This document shows, one piece after another, positions 54,852 to 63,807 of a stretch of DNA of 64,000 bases (its first letter is position 1; each line of letters starts with the position of its first letter). The notes below the pieces were generated by a model that ran no database searches, was not told the DNA's origin, and saw only the letters and a program-made list of their open reading frames with translations. The position numbers were made by a program, and so were the translations under genes. Source of the DNA: Pseudodesulfovibrio profundus (GTDB taxonomy: Bacteria; Desulfobacterota; Desulfovibrionia; Desulfovibrionales; Desulfovibrionaceae); NCBI RefSeq assembly GCF_900217235.1, contig NZ_LT907975.1, forward strand, positions 1,407,501-1,471,500, written 5' to 3'.

Positions 54852-55943
54852 CTAGGAAGAAACGGCTCCAGCGCACATCTGTTCGGCAAGAGTCAACATT
54901 TCCCACTGTACCGGCTCTTCGTGCTTGACCGATTTCTGCAACGTTGCTCCGACGACTTCGTCCCAATGAACAGGAGAAACACCCACTCTCGGACAACGGG
55001 TCGTCAGATCCGAAGGGGCCAGTACATGACCGGCAGGAAGATCGCGCGAGAAAACAATGCACTTGCGAAGCTTTTTGGCAGCCGCCTGTTCTTCCGGAAA
55101 GACATTCTTACCCTTCACGCACATGGCACGCTCGACCTCACGAATCATGGTGACCATGCTGGTCAACTCAGCTGGCTCAAGGGACGCCTGATGATCGGTA
55201 CCCTTCCAGGTTTTGTCCATGGTGAAGTGGCGCTCGACAACACAGGCGCCGAGCGCTGCGGCACCAACACTGGGACCAATGCCCTTCTCGTGACCGGAGT
55301 ATCCGACAGGCAGCCCGTAACGTTCACGAAGAGCGTCCATGACCGGCAAACCGATTTGTTCTTCAGGACATGGATAGCGGGAGTTGCAGTGCAGCAGGAC
55401 GACCTGATCGTGATAATTGCGGATTTCGCTCAATGAAACATCGATATCTTCGAGGGAACTCATGCCAGTGGAAAGGATGATAGGTGTCCCGGCTTTGGCG
55501 TACTCACGCACCAGCGGTACGTTGACCAGTTCCGCCGAGCTGATCTTGAGCAACTCGACATCCAGATCAATGATCTGTTTGAGACTAGGCGCATCCCAGG
55601 CTGATGCAAAAAAGACAAGCCCCTTGGACTCGCTGTACTCCTTGAGCTCGGCCATCTGTTCGATAGACAGCTCAAGAGCATTTCTGTGCTCTCCGTATGT
55701 CGGCCCAAAGCTGTTGCAGCCGGTATACGGAGCAGCCCGCCCTTCTCGGGTAAGCAGGGCTTCCATATCCCGCTTTTGAAATTTGACGGCCTGAACACCG
55801 GCGGCTGCGGCTTCGTCCACCATCTGCTTGGCGATTTGGAATTCGCCTTGGTGGTTGTTACCGATCTCAGCGACGATGAAGCATGGATGACCTTCGCCAA
55901 TGGTGACGCCGGAACGAAGAGTGATGGATTGAATCTGTTTCAT
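54852..55943 (-). CDS. neuB: NeuB-family sialic-acid-type sugar synthase
   Basis: A 363-residue enzyme that condenses phosphoenolpyruvate with a six-carbon amino sugar to form a nonulosonic acid (sialic, legionaminic or pseudaminic type). The TIM-barrel NeuB domain shows FIVAEIGNNHQGEF, AVKFQKRD, LLKISSAELVN, STGMSSLEDID, LLHCNSRYPCPEE and GYSGHEKG. A C-terminal SAF domain (about 285-350: KCIVFSRDLPAGHVLAPSDL) completes it. The product decorates surface polysaccharide or flagellin. It lies 2 bp after a regulator gene in one transcript; no other nonulosonate gene is in the window. Confidence 0.93.
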   Translation of the reverse strand: MKQIQSITLRSGVTIGEGHPCFIVAEIGNNHQGEFQIAKQMVDEAAAAGVQAVKFQKRDMEALLTREGRAAPYTGCNSFGPTYGEHRNALELSIEQMAELKEYSESKGLVFFASAWDAPSLKQIIDLDVELLKISSAELVNVPLVREYAKAGTPIILSTGMSSLEDIDVSLSEIRNYHDQVVLLHCNSRYPCPEEQIGLPVMDALRERYGLPVGYSGHEKGIGPSVGAAALGACVVERHFTMDKTWKGTDHQASLEPAELTSMVTMIREVERAMCVKGKNVFPEEQAAAKKLRKCIVFSRDLPAGHVLAPSDLTTRCPRVGVSPVHWDEVVGATLQKSVKHEEPVQWEMLTLAEQMCAGAVSS

Positions 55944-55945
55944 AA

Positions 55946-56602
55946 TTAAAATCTCACGATTTGAAACCCGCGCTTTTCAGAGTACGGCTTAAGTTGCTCG
56001 AAAATTTCATCCTGCTTGCCAAAGGAGGTGATGACTACTGCATCGCACTCCACCTGATCAATGACATGGGGAGCAGAAACAACATGTCCGTGGAATAACT
56101 GCCCCTGCTTTGTGGTGTCATTGTCCAATAAAGCCATTATATGAAAATCCGTATCACGCAAAGCGGACAGGACAACTTCGCACGTTTCAGAAGCGCCGAA
56201 AAGAGCCAACCTTACTTTGCCTTCCATCAAAAAAGAACTCAGGCGGTTGACCACGAAATCCTTGATGGTCGTGTACAGTCGGACGGTTTCCGAGGAATAA
56301 TCCGAGAACATCTGTCGACGCGATTGGTGCCCGGCATCCGTCAACGTATAGCGATAGCTCTTGCCATTGACCGGCATGAACTCAACCAACCCTTCCGACT
56401 GCAATTGCTTGAGGTACTGATTCACCATGGCACCAGAAAGGTTGAGGCGGCGCCCCAGCTCGAACTGAGAAAGCCCGGAATCCCGGGTCAATGCCTCCAA
56501 TATGGCGAGTACGCGGGTAGACTTGCTCGGTTTGAGATACAGCCCGTCCGTGATCAACATTCCCTTATTTCCATTTGCAACTAATTCGGGCATTATGTCC
56601 AT
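55946..56602 (-). CDS. Winged-helix regulator fused to Rossmann-like domain
   Basis: A 218-residue protein. The N-terminal half (about 25-95) is a MarR/Lrp-like winged helix (SKSTRVLAILEALTRDSG, LSQFELGRRLNLSGAMVNQYLKQL in pieces, GKSYRYTLTDAG). The C-terminal half (about 125-218) is Rossmann-like, with GASETCEVVLSALRDTDFHI, ALLDNDTTKQGQLFHG and DAVVITSFGKQDEIFEQL, as in nucleotide-sugar or CoA-binding domains of PglD/CoA-binding type. It should sense a nucleotide or sugar metabolite and bind DNA. It is directly upstream of and coupled to neuB. No strong ribosome-binding site is seen, so the start is uncertain. Confidence 0.8.
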   Translation of the reverse strand: MDIMPELVANGNKGMLITDGLYLKPSKSTRVLAILEALTRDSGLSQFELGRRLNLSGAMVNQYLKQLQSEGLVEFMPVNGKSYRYTLTDAGHQSRRQMFSDYSSETVRLYTTIKDFVVNRLSSFLMEGKVRLALFGASETCEVVLSALRDTDFHIMALLDNDTTKQGQLFHGHVVSAPHVIDQVECDAVVITSFGKQDEIFEQLKPYSEKRGFQIVRF

Positions 56603-57090
56603 TCCATTCGCTCGGTCAATAATTCATCGACTTGCCAGCACGTTACAATGCTGAGTCTAGCACACTAGTCGCGCACTGTAAGCCTGTCAACAAAAGGGTT
56701 CTCGCCAATTTCAACATTCCCGGATCGATAGATTGCTTTCTCTGGCCGATTCAAAAATCGTTGATATAGTGAATAATCGGTCATCGAGCGATTTTCTTTA
56801 GCCAATGGCAATTTTTTCCTTCCGAGAGGGCGCATCCTGTGTTGCAAGAACTCAGCCAAAACAACCGCAACAAGAGAACTCAGCAAGTAACCAGCCGTTG
56901 TTTCATCTTTTTTTTAAAAAGTAATTACTTTAACACATCCATTAACTGAAAGATCGATCCACCTTGTCCATTATCCTGTCAAAAAACAGGCAACAACGCC
57001 TCGGGAGGTACGCCATTGTTGACCCGCGAAGTTTGCTATTATAAGGTCTCACCGTCTTTTTTTTACATTACCATTTAAAAGGATGATTTG
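56603..57090. other. Divergent intergenic region between regulator and fadD
   Basis: 488 bp, more AT-rich than the neighbours. A 73-codon minus-strand ORF at 56665-56886 lacks a convincing ribosome-binding site and is not called. A TATTAT at 57037-57042 may be a -10 for fadD; its -35 is poor. Confidence 0.45.
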
Positions 57091-58815
57091 ATGGAGCAGA
57101 AGGAGCCAATCCAGCGGCCGTGGCTGAAGTCCTACGACCCGGAAGTACCAGCAACCATTGACTACGAAAAAGTCCCGCTTTTCCGCTTCCTGGACCGTGC
57201 CGCACACAAGTGGCCCAACCGCAAGGCGATCGTCTTCAAAAACTGGTCGATCACTTACGGCAAGCTCAAGGAGCAAAGCGAAGTCGTTGCTGCCAATCTC
57301 AGAGCGCAAGGTATTCGCAAGGGCGATCGTGTCGCCATGATGCTGCCCAACCTTCCCCAGACAATCATCGCCTTCTGGGGCGTTATCCGTTGTGGCGCCA
57401 TCGGGGTCATGACCAACCCCCTCTACATGGAAACGGAGATCGTCCACCAGTTCAATGATGCAGATGTCAAATGCTGCATCACACTGGATTTGCTCTGGCC
57501 GAAGCTCAACAAGCTCCGCCCTTCCATTCCGGTGGAAAAGTTCTTTATCACCACCATCGGAGAAGGACTGAAGTTTCCGCTCAACATTCTGTACAAGCTC
57601 CAAGCAAAAAAGAACGGCACCTCGCCCAAAGTGGACTATGACAATACCGAGGTATTCCCATTCAAGGCCCTGACCAAAGGGCGCGAACGCTACACGGACG
57701 AAAAGGTTTCAGCCGAGGACACCGCACTCCTTCAGTACACAGGCGGTACAACCGGAGTGGCCAAAGGGTGTATTCTCACGCACTTCAATCTGGGGGCCAA
57801 CCTTCAGCAGTGCCAATCCATGATGCACACGCTGGGACAACAAAAAGAAACGTTCCTCGGCATCCTCCCCTATTTCCATATTTATGGACTGACCACCTGC
57901 CTGACGTGGCCGACCTCCATGGGCGCAACGCTGACGCCGTTCCCCCGTTACGTGCCACTTGACGTACTCAAAGGGATTCACAAACTCAGACCCACTGTTT
58001 TCCCGGGTGCTCCTTCACTGTATATTTCCCTTCTGCAGCAAAAAGACATTGGCAAGTACGACCTGTCCTCCATCAACTGTTGTGTATCCGGCTCTGCGCC
58101 CATGCCTGTTGAGCACATGGAGCAGTTTGCCGAACGCACAGGCACCGCCATATCCGAGGGGTACGGTCTGACCGAAGCATCACCTGTCACACACTTCAAT
58201 CCCATCAAAGGGGTTCGGAAGAATGGCTCCATCGGCCTGCCCTTCCCGGACACCGATGCCAAGATAGTGGATAAGGACCTGGGTGGAGAAGCACTTCCTC
58301 CCGGCGCCAGGGGTGAGCTTGTCATTCGCGGCCCCCAGGTGATGAAAGGGTACTACAATCGTCCGGATTCCACGGCCGACGTACTGCGTAACGGCTGGCT
58401 CTACACCGGTGACATTGCCTACATGGACGAGGAAGGATATTTCTATATTGTGGATCGCAAGAAAGACCTGATCATTTCCGGCGGCTACAATATCTACCCG
58501 CGCGAGATAGATGAGGTATTGCACGCACATCCCAAGATCGAAGAAGCGGTCAGCGTGGGCATCCCCCATGATGCCCGTGGTGAAATCGTGAAGGCATACG
58601 TTGTCGTCAAGGATGGCGAAGAGCTTTCCCGCAGTGATGTCATAGGATTCTGTCGCGAAAAGCTTGCCAACTACAAAGTTCCAAAGCGCGTTGAATTTCG
58701 CAAGGAACTCCCGAAAACCATGGTCGGCAAGGTACTTCGCCGCGCCCTCCGCGATGAAGAGGCTGCTAAGCTCGAAGCCCGGAAAAATCGCAAAAGGAAA
58801 ACACGTGAAGAGTGA
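57091..58815 (+). CDS. fadD: Long-chain fatty-acid-CoA ligase
   Basis: A 574-residue AMP-forming acyl-CoA synthetase. ATG 57091 follows AAAAGGA; a TTG one codon earlier is less likely. The ATP-binding motif LQYTGGTTGVAKG (about 212-224) is intact, as are EGYGLTEASPV, YTGDIAYMDEEGYFYIVDRKKD and the catalytic Lys near the end (PKTMVGKVLRR). It activates fatty acids for breakdown or lipid assembly in the cytoplasm. Its last 11 bp overlap the start of cysC, which is an unusual pairing. Confidence 0.92.
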   Translation: MEQKEPIQRPWLKSYDPEVPATIDYEKVPLFRFLDRAAHKWPNRKAIVFKNWSITYGKLKEQSEVVAANLRAQGIRKGDRVAMMLPNLPQTIIAFWGVIRCGAIGVMTNPLYMETEIVHQFNDADVKCCITLDLLWPKLNKLRPSIPVEKFFITTIGEGLKFPLNILYKLQAKKNGTSPKVDYDNTEVFPFKALTKGRERYTDEKVSAEDTALLQYTGGTTGVAKGCILTHFNLGANLQQCQSMMHTLGQQKETFLGILPYFHIYGLTTCLTWPTSMGATLTPFPRYVPLDVLKGIHKLRPTVFPGAPSLYISLLQQKDIGKYDLSSINCCVSGSAPMPVEHMEQFAERTGTAISEGYGLTEASPVTHFNPIKGVRKNGSIGLPFPDTDAKIVDKDLGGEALPPGARGELVIRGPQVMKGYYNRPDSTADVLRNGWLYTGDIAYMDEEGYFYIVDRKKDLIISGGYNIYPREIDEVLHAHPKIEEAVSVGIPHDARGEIVKAYVVVKDGEELSRSDVIGFCREKLANYKVPKRVEFRKELPKTMVGKVLRRALRDEEAAKLEARKNRKRKTREE

Positions 58816-59401
58816 AAATGTTGTTGAGCAACGTGGTGAAGTAGACCGCGCAATGCGTGAACAACTGCACGGGCATCGCGCAATAACCCTCTGGTTCACA
58901 GGATTGTCTGGATCTGGGAAATCCACCATTGCTCATGCGGTAGAAAAGCGTTTGTACGACCAAGGGGTGAAAGCCTATACCTTTGACGGAGATAACGTCC
59001 GACATGGGTTGTGCGGAGACCTCTCCTTTTCACCAGAAGGGCGCTCGGAAAACATCCGCCGCATATGCGAGATGAACAAACTGTTTCTGGATGCCGGAAT
59101 CATCTGTCTTTGCGCATTCATCACGCCCCGACACGAAGAGCAGGAGAAGCTTCGCCAGGCCCATCAGGATGGCGACTTTTATCTCATTCATACGGACTGT
59201 CCTGTAGAGGTATGTGAAGAGCGCGACGTCAAGGGAATGTACAAGCTCGCACGAGAAGGCAAGATCAAAAACTACACCGGCATCAGCGCACCATATGACA
59301 GGCCGGAAAATCCTGACCTGCGTCTGACCACCGACACCATGCCGCTCGATGAATGCGTGTCTGCCGTTCTGAGGCTAATCGAGTCAAAAATCACTCTTTA
59401 A
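58805..59401 (+). CDS. cysC: Adenylylsulfate (APS) kinase
   Basis: A 198-residue enzyme that phosphorylates APS to PAPS. GTG 58805 is chosen for its AAAGGA site; the frame is open further up inside fadD. P-loop GLSGSGKST (33-41), DGDNVRHGLCGDL for APS contact, and FITPRHEEQEKLRQ and KGMYKLAREGKIKNYTGISAPYD in pieces are all typical. In a dissimilatory sulfate reducer APS goes directly to AprAB, so PAPS here would serve sulfation or assimilation. Coupling to fadD hints at a sulfated lipid, unproven. A terminator follows. Confidence 0.93.
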   Translation: MKSENVVEQRGEVDRAMREQLHGHRAITLWFTGLSGSGKSTIAHAVEKRLYDQGVKAYTFDGDNVRHGLCGDLSFSPEGRSENIRRICEMNKLFLDAGIICLCAFITPRHEEQEKLRQAHQDGDFYLIHTDCPVEVCEERDVKGMYKLAREGKIKNYTGISAPYDRPENPDLRLTTDTMPLDECVSAVLRLIESKITL

Positions 59402-59711
59402 CCATTACCTAATATAATAGAATATCTTTTTTAAGCCCCGCTTTTTGCGGGGCTTTTTTTGCCAACAACGCCTCATTTCTAGCAACAGCCAATCTGCAAA
59501 AATAACAATTATGAGAAAACACCTTCGCTGTTTATTAAATTTTTACGAATTTTCCTCCGGCAGAAGCGTGAAAATACGAAATAAATTCAAACATACTACC
59601 ACATTTGCAAAAATGTATTAGCGAAAACCCCTTCACTCAGCCCTTCAATTGGTGTATTGCACAAGCTAGTCAATGAAACTGGTATCTGTAATTCCTATGA
59701 GAGGAGGAGTA
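59402..59711. other. Intergenic region with terminator before liv operon
   Basis: 310 bp. The fadD-cysC terminator lies at 59433-59461 (AAGCCCCGC / GCGGGGCTT around TTTTT, then a T-run). The rest is strongly AT-rich and should hold the liv promoter, but I cannot place a confident -35/-10 or -24/-12 pair. Confidence 0.6.
59433..59461 (+). terminator. Terminator after fadD-cysC
   Basis: A perfect 9-bp GC-rich stem with TTTTT loop and seven or more T after it. Confidence 0.93.
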
Positions 59712-60887
59712 ATGAGAAAAGAGTTTAGTAAATTCGGGATGTTGACACTGTCACTCATTTTGAGTGCACTCATCTGCGCACCGGCTTTTGCAGCCGACGC
59801 CATCAAAATAGGCTTCAACCTGCCACTGACCGGTGATATCCCCGAAGTTGGCGACGGTTCCAAGAAAGCTGCCGAGATGTACCTTGAAGACATCAATGCC
59901 CAAGGCGGTCTGGAAGTTGGCGGCACAAAGTACCCCTTGGAATTTGTCTACATGGACAACGAATCCAAAGCTGAATCCGCTGTTAACGTCGCCCTGAAAC
60001 TCATTGAGCAGGAAGATGTCATCGCCATTATCGGCCCCAACTCCTCCAAGCAGGCTGTTCCTGCCGGTGGTACCTGCAACGACAACCGCACCCCGATGAT
60101 CACCCCGTGGTCCACCAACCCGGACACCACCAAGGACCGTCCCTGGGTTTTCCGTGCGGCCTTCCTTGATCCGTTCCAGGGTCCGGTTGTAGCTGACTTT
60201 GCCGCCAAGAAGTTCGGCGCCAAAAAGTCCGCTGTTATCTTCGATATTTCCAACGACTACGCAAAAGGTCTGGCTGAAATTTTCAAGAGCTCCTGGGAAA
60301 AGAAAGGCCTCGGCCCCGTCGTTGCTTTCGAATCCCACGGCACCAAGGATCAGGACTTCTCTGCACAGTTGACCACCATCATCGCTGCCGAGCCTGATTT
60401 CATCTTCATCCCCAACAACTACAACCAGGTTGCCCTGATCGTTCAGCAGGCACGCGACCTCGGCTACACCGGTCCCTTCATGGGTTCCGATGCCTGGGGC
60501 ACCCCTGATCTGGTCAAGTTGTGCGGCGATGCCTGTTACAACAACTACTTCTCCACCCACTACGCCGCTGCCGGCGCCCAGGGTGCAACCAAGGAATTCA
60601 TCGATCGCTACGAAGCAAAATATGGCGATACCCCTGCTGACTATGCTGCTCTGACCTGGGATTCCATCGGTATCCTGATCGAAGCCATCAAGAACGCCGG
60701 CAAGGTTGAAAGCAACCCGCGCAAGATGCGTAAGGCTGTCCGTGAAGGCCTGGCTGCCATCAAGTCCTTTGACGGCATCACCGGTTCTTCCAAGTTCGAT
60801 GCACAGGGTGACCCCATCAAGTGCGCCGTAGTCGTCAAGATCACCGACAAGGGTGAATTCGTATTCGAGGAATCTGTCTGCCCCTAA
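59712..60887 (+). CDS. livK: Branched-chain amino-acid ABC transporter binding protein
   Basis: A 391-residue Peripla_BP_6 protein. ATG 59712 follows GGAGGAG; an earlier in-frame ATG is rejected. Signal peptide 1-27 (AFA|AD). The ligand domain shows IKIGFNLPLTGDIPEVGDGSKKA in pieces, AIIGPNSSKQAVPAGG, TTKDRPWVFRAAFLDPFQG and FMGSDAWGTPDLV. It binds leucine, isoleucine, valine or a related amino acid and delivers it to LivHMGF. A hairpin follows, then livH. It is homologous to the interrupted binding protein at 17629. Confidence 0.92.
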   Translation: MRKEFSKFGMLTLSLILSALICAPAFAADAIKIGFNLPLTGDIPEVGDGSKKAAEMYLEDINAQGGLEVGGTKYPLEFVYMDNESKAESAVNVALKLIEQEDVIAIIGPNSSKQAVPAGGTCNDNRTPMITPWSTNPDTTKDRPWVFRAAFLDPFQGPVVADFAAKKFGAKKSAVIFDISNDYAKGLAEIFKSSWEKKGLGPVVAFESHGTKDQDFSAQLTTIIAAEPDFIFIPNNYNQVALIVQQARDLGYTGPFMGSDAWGTPDLVKLCGDACYNNYFSTHYAAAGAQGATKEFIDRYEAKYGDTPADYAALTWDSIGILIEAIKNAGKVESNPRKMRKAVREGLAAIKSFDGITGSSKFDAQGDPIKCAVVVKITDKGEFVFEESVCP

Positions 60888-60909
60888 CCGGCTGACTGCA
60901 TGATTGATC

Positions 60910-60941
60910 AAGGCGGGGACCTTCCGGGCCCCGCCTTTTTG
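60910..60941 (+). terminator. Intercistronic hairpin between livK and livH
   Basis: AAGGCGGGG pairs with CCCCGCCTT, followed by TTTG. It is the fourth binding-protein/permease gap in the window with such a hairpin. Confidence 0.8.
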
Positions 60942-61011
60942 TCAACCAAACGGGCACATTCGTTCGTCGATCCGCCCAAAACAGAAAAGAAATTTCTCAG
61001 GAAGTAGAATC

Positions 61012-61923
61012 GTGGACTTTATCATTCAAAACATCTTGAATGCGCTCCAATGGGGAAGCTTCTACGCACTGATCGCTCTTGGTTACACTTTGGTGTACGG
61101 CGTACTGCGTTTGATCAACTTCGCCCATGGAGACATCTTCATGGTGGGCGCGTACATCGCGTTTTTCCTGTCCGGCACGATGCTCGGTCCCGCTCTGGGG
61201 TTCTCCCCGCTGGTGACCTTCGCGCTGGCAATCCCCCTGACCATGGCCCTGACCGCCTGTGTGGGTGTAACGCTTGAACGCATTGCCTACCGCCCCTTGC
61301 GCCGCAAAGGTGCACATCGCCTTTACGTGGTCATCACGGCTCTCATGTGCGGGCTTATTCTGGAATACTCCAACCTGGCCGTTCTCGGAGCCAGCCGCCT
61401 CAAATTCCCCGAACTCATCGAAAAGACCATCTGGAATATCGGGGGCGTCACCTTCACCAACCTCAAGGTAATCGTCATCGTCGCAGCCGTTGCCGTATTT
61501 GCCTTCCTGAATTTCATTGTCACCAAGACCAAGATAGGCATGGCAATGCGGGGAATCTCGTACGACAAGTTCGCCATTCCCCTCATGGGCATTCCCATCG
61601 ACACCATCATTGTGTTCACGTTCATTCTCGGTTCCGGTTTTGCCGGGCTGGCCGGACTGCTGTTCGCCATGTCCTACCCGATCCTTGAGCCGTTCATGGG
61701 CATGATCATTGGCTGGAAAGCGTTCATCGCTGCGGTTGTTGGTGGTATCGGTGACATTCGCGGCGCCTTCTACGGCGGCTTCCTGTTGGGCTTCATCGAA
61801 GTTGGTGTTGTCACCGTCTTCCCGTCCACCTACCGCGATCTCTTCGCCTTTACTATTCTGCTAATCATCCTCTGGATCAAGCCAACCGGATTGTTCGGTA
61901 TGCCGCAATCCACCAAGATCTAG
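61012..61923 (+). CDS. livH: Branched-chain amino-acid ABC transporter permease LivH
   Basis: A 303-residue membrane protein with about eight helices (BPD_transp_2). GTG 61012 follows AGGAAG. GSFYALIALGYTLVYGVLRLINFAHGD is the family's N-terminal signature, given here in overlapping pieces. The cytoplasmic coupling segment includes KIGMAMRGISYDKFAIPLMGI, and the end has VVGGIGDIRGAFYGGFLLGF. It pairs with LivM. It is 12 bp before livM and part of livKHMGF. Confidence 0.94.
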   Translation: MDFIIQNILNALQWGSFYALIALGYTLVYGVLRLINFAHGDIFMVGAYIAFFLSGTMLGPALGFSPLVTFALAIPLTMALTACVGVTLERIAYRPLRRKGAHRLYVVITALMCGLILEYSNLAVLGASRLKFPELIEKTIWNIGGVTFTNLKVIVIVAAVAVFAFLNFIVTKTKIGMAMRGISYDKFAIPLMGIPIDTIIVFTFILGSGFAGLAGLLFAMSYPILEPFMGMIIGWKAFIAAVVGGIGDIRGAFYGGFLLGFIEVGVVTVFPSTYRDLFAFTILLIILWIKPTGLFGMPQSTKI

Positions 61924-61935
61924 CTGGAGACAACC

Positions 61936-63030
61936 ATGCAGAAATACACATTCAACATACTTCTGGCCTTCTGCGCCGTGGTACTGCTGGTACTTGCCCA
62001 GTTCCGGATCATCGACAACTACATCCAGGCAGTCGTCATGTTTGTGGGCATCAACATCATGATGTCCACCAGCCTGAACCTCGTAAACGGCAACATGGGT
62101 GAATTCACCTGTGGTCACGCTGCCTTCATGTGCGTCGGGGCTTACGTGTCATCCATCCTTTCAGTCCTGTTCTTCGGCAGCAAGTTCGGTGATCCCATGT
62201 TCCCTGAGGGCATGGTATACATCATCTTCCCGATCATCATTCTGATAGGTGGAGCCATGGCAGCCATAACGTCCATACTCGTGGCGCTCCCATCCTTTAA
62301 AACCCGTGACGACTATCTGGCCATTATCACCATTGCGGTAAACTACATGGTCATTTCCGCCATCGAAAACATGGATTTCATCGGTGGTTCCCGCGGTTTT
62401 CAGGGCATGAAAGACACGGTTTGGGCCATGGTGGACAACACGCCGTCATGGATGATGGGCGAGAACGACTTCCCATGGGTGCTGCTCTACGTGATGCTGT
62501 TCACAGCGTTCACCATCTGGGTCATCCGCCGGTTCATCTCTTCCACCTACGGCAAAGGCGTCAACGCCATCTGCCAGGATGAGGTAGCCGCCGAAATCAT
62601 GTCGGTGAACACCAACAAGATCAAAACCATCAACTTCATGATATCCGCAGGACTCGCCGGTTGCGCCGGTGGCCTGTTCGCGCACATCATCGGGTATGTA
62701 AACCCGCAGTCCTTCAACATCCTCAAGTCCACCGAAGCCATGGTCATGGTTTACCTCGGCGGCATGGGGTCCCTGTCCGGAGCGGTCATCTCCGCCATCC
62801 TGTTCACGGCCCTGATGGAGGTACTGCGTTCACAGGCCATCATTGATGTGCTCACTTCGCCTGCGACTTTCATCTTCCCCGAGTGGGAACCCTCCGCAGG
62901 CGTCATCAAGTGGGTGATCATTCCGCTGATGCTGGTTCTGATCATGCAATTCCGCCCCGAAGGACTTCTGGGCAACAAGGAGCTGTCGGACGTGTTCCCG
63001 AAACTCAAAAAATACTACACGTTCAAATAA
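61936..63030 (+). CDS. livM: Branched-chain amino-acid ABC transporter permease LivM
   Basis: A 364-residue membrane protein with about nine helices. Family motifs include LNLVNGNMGEFTCGHAAFMCVGAY in pieces, FKTRDDYLAIITIAVNYM, GSRGFQGM and YLGGMGSLSGAVISAILF. It forms the membrane channel with LivH. CTGGAGA precedes the ATG and livG starts 9 bp after the stop. The length is slightly larger than LivH, as is normal. Confidence 0.94.
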   Translation: MQKYTFNILLAFCAVVLLVLAQFRIIDNYIQAVVMFVGINIMMSTSLNLVNGNMGEFTCGHAAFMCVGAYVSSILSVLFFGSKFGDPMFPEGMVYIIFPIIILIGGAMAAITSILVALPSFKTRDDYLAIITIAVNYMVISAIENMDFIGGSRGFQGMKDTVWAMVDNTPSWMMGENDFPWVLLYVMLFTAFTIWVIRRFISSTYGKGVNAICQDEVAAEIMSVNTNKIKTINFMISAGLAGCAGGLFAHIIGYVNPQSFNILKSTEAMVMVYLGGMGSLSGAVISAILFTALMEVLRSQAIIDVLTSPATFIFPEWEPSAGVIKWVIIPLMLVLIMQFRPEGLLGNKELSDVFPKLKKYYTFK

Positions 63031-63039
63031 GGGGGCGAC

Positions 63040-63807
63040 ATGTCTTTGCTTACTATCGACTCCCTGACACAACGTTTTGGCGGCCTGCAGGCCGTATCGG
63101 AATTCAGCGTTGAGATGAAAGGCGGCGAACTGATGGGACTTATCGGTCCCAACGGCGCCGGCAAGACCACCATCTTCAACCTGATTTCCGGCTTCTACCA
63201 ACCAACCGAAGGGTCCATCACCCTCAATGGCACACCCACCGCAGGCTTGCGGCCGCATCAGGTCACTTCCCTGGGGGTTGCCCGGACATTCCAGAACATT
63301 CGCCTCTGGCACGACATGACTGTTCTGGACAACATTCGTATCGCCCAGCATTATCGCATGGGATACTCGGTGTGGGATTCCATCATTCGCGGCAAGAAAT
63401 ACCGCGAACGTGAAGCGCGAATCCTTGAAATTGCCGAGGAGTTGCTTGAGGCCATGTCCCTCTCTGACTATGCGTTGGAGTACCCGAAAAACCTGCCATA
63501 CGGCCTCCAGCGCCGCGTGGAGATAGCCCGCGCCATGTCCATTCGCCCGAAGCTGCTGCTTCTGGATGAACCTGCCGCCGGCCTGAACTCGTCTGACGTG
63601 GAAGAGCTGATCAAGCTCGTCAGCTGGATTCACGAAAACTTTGATATCACCATCTTCATGATCGAACACCAGATGAAGGTCGTGACATCGTTGTGCCAGT
63701 GGATCAAGGTCATTGACTTCGGCGCCACCATTGCCGAAGGCACCGCTGAAGACATTCAATCCAACCCGGCCGTCATCAAGGCCTATCTTGGAGACGACAA
63801 CATATGA
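63040..63807 (+). CDS. livG: Branched-chain amino-acid ABC transporter ATPase LivG
   Basis: A 255-residue ATPase. Walker A GPNGAGKTT (about 37-45), LivG-type signature YGLQRRVEIARAMS in place of LSGGQ, Walker B LLLLDEPAAGLN and switch His in MIEHQMKVV. The C-terminal GTAEDIQSNPAVIKAYLGDD is typical of the branched-chain family. It pairs with LivF, whose ATG overlaps its stop (ATGA). Confidence 0.95.
   Translation: MSLLTIDSLTQRFGGLQAVSEFSVEMKGGELMGLIGPNGAGKTTIFNLISGFYQPTEGSITLNGTPTAGLRPHQVTSLGVARTFQNIRLWHDMTVLDNIRIAQHYRMGYSVWDSIIRGKKYREREARILEIAEELLEAMSLSDYALEYPKNLPYGLQRRVEIARAMSIRPKLLLLDEPAAGLNSSDVEELIKLVSWIHENFDITIFMIEHQMKVVTSLCQWIKVIDFGATIAEGTAEDIQSNPAVIKAYLGDDNI

Noticed and set aside
56665..56886. 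73-codon minus-strand ORF upstream of fadD
   Set aside because: No ribosome-binding site, low-complexity intergenic composition, no family resemblance.
59751..60911. 386-codon ORF antisense to livK
   Set aside because: Shadow of the conserved LivK frame.
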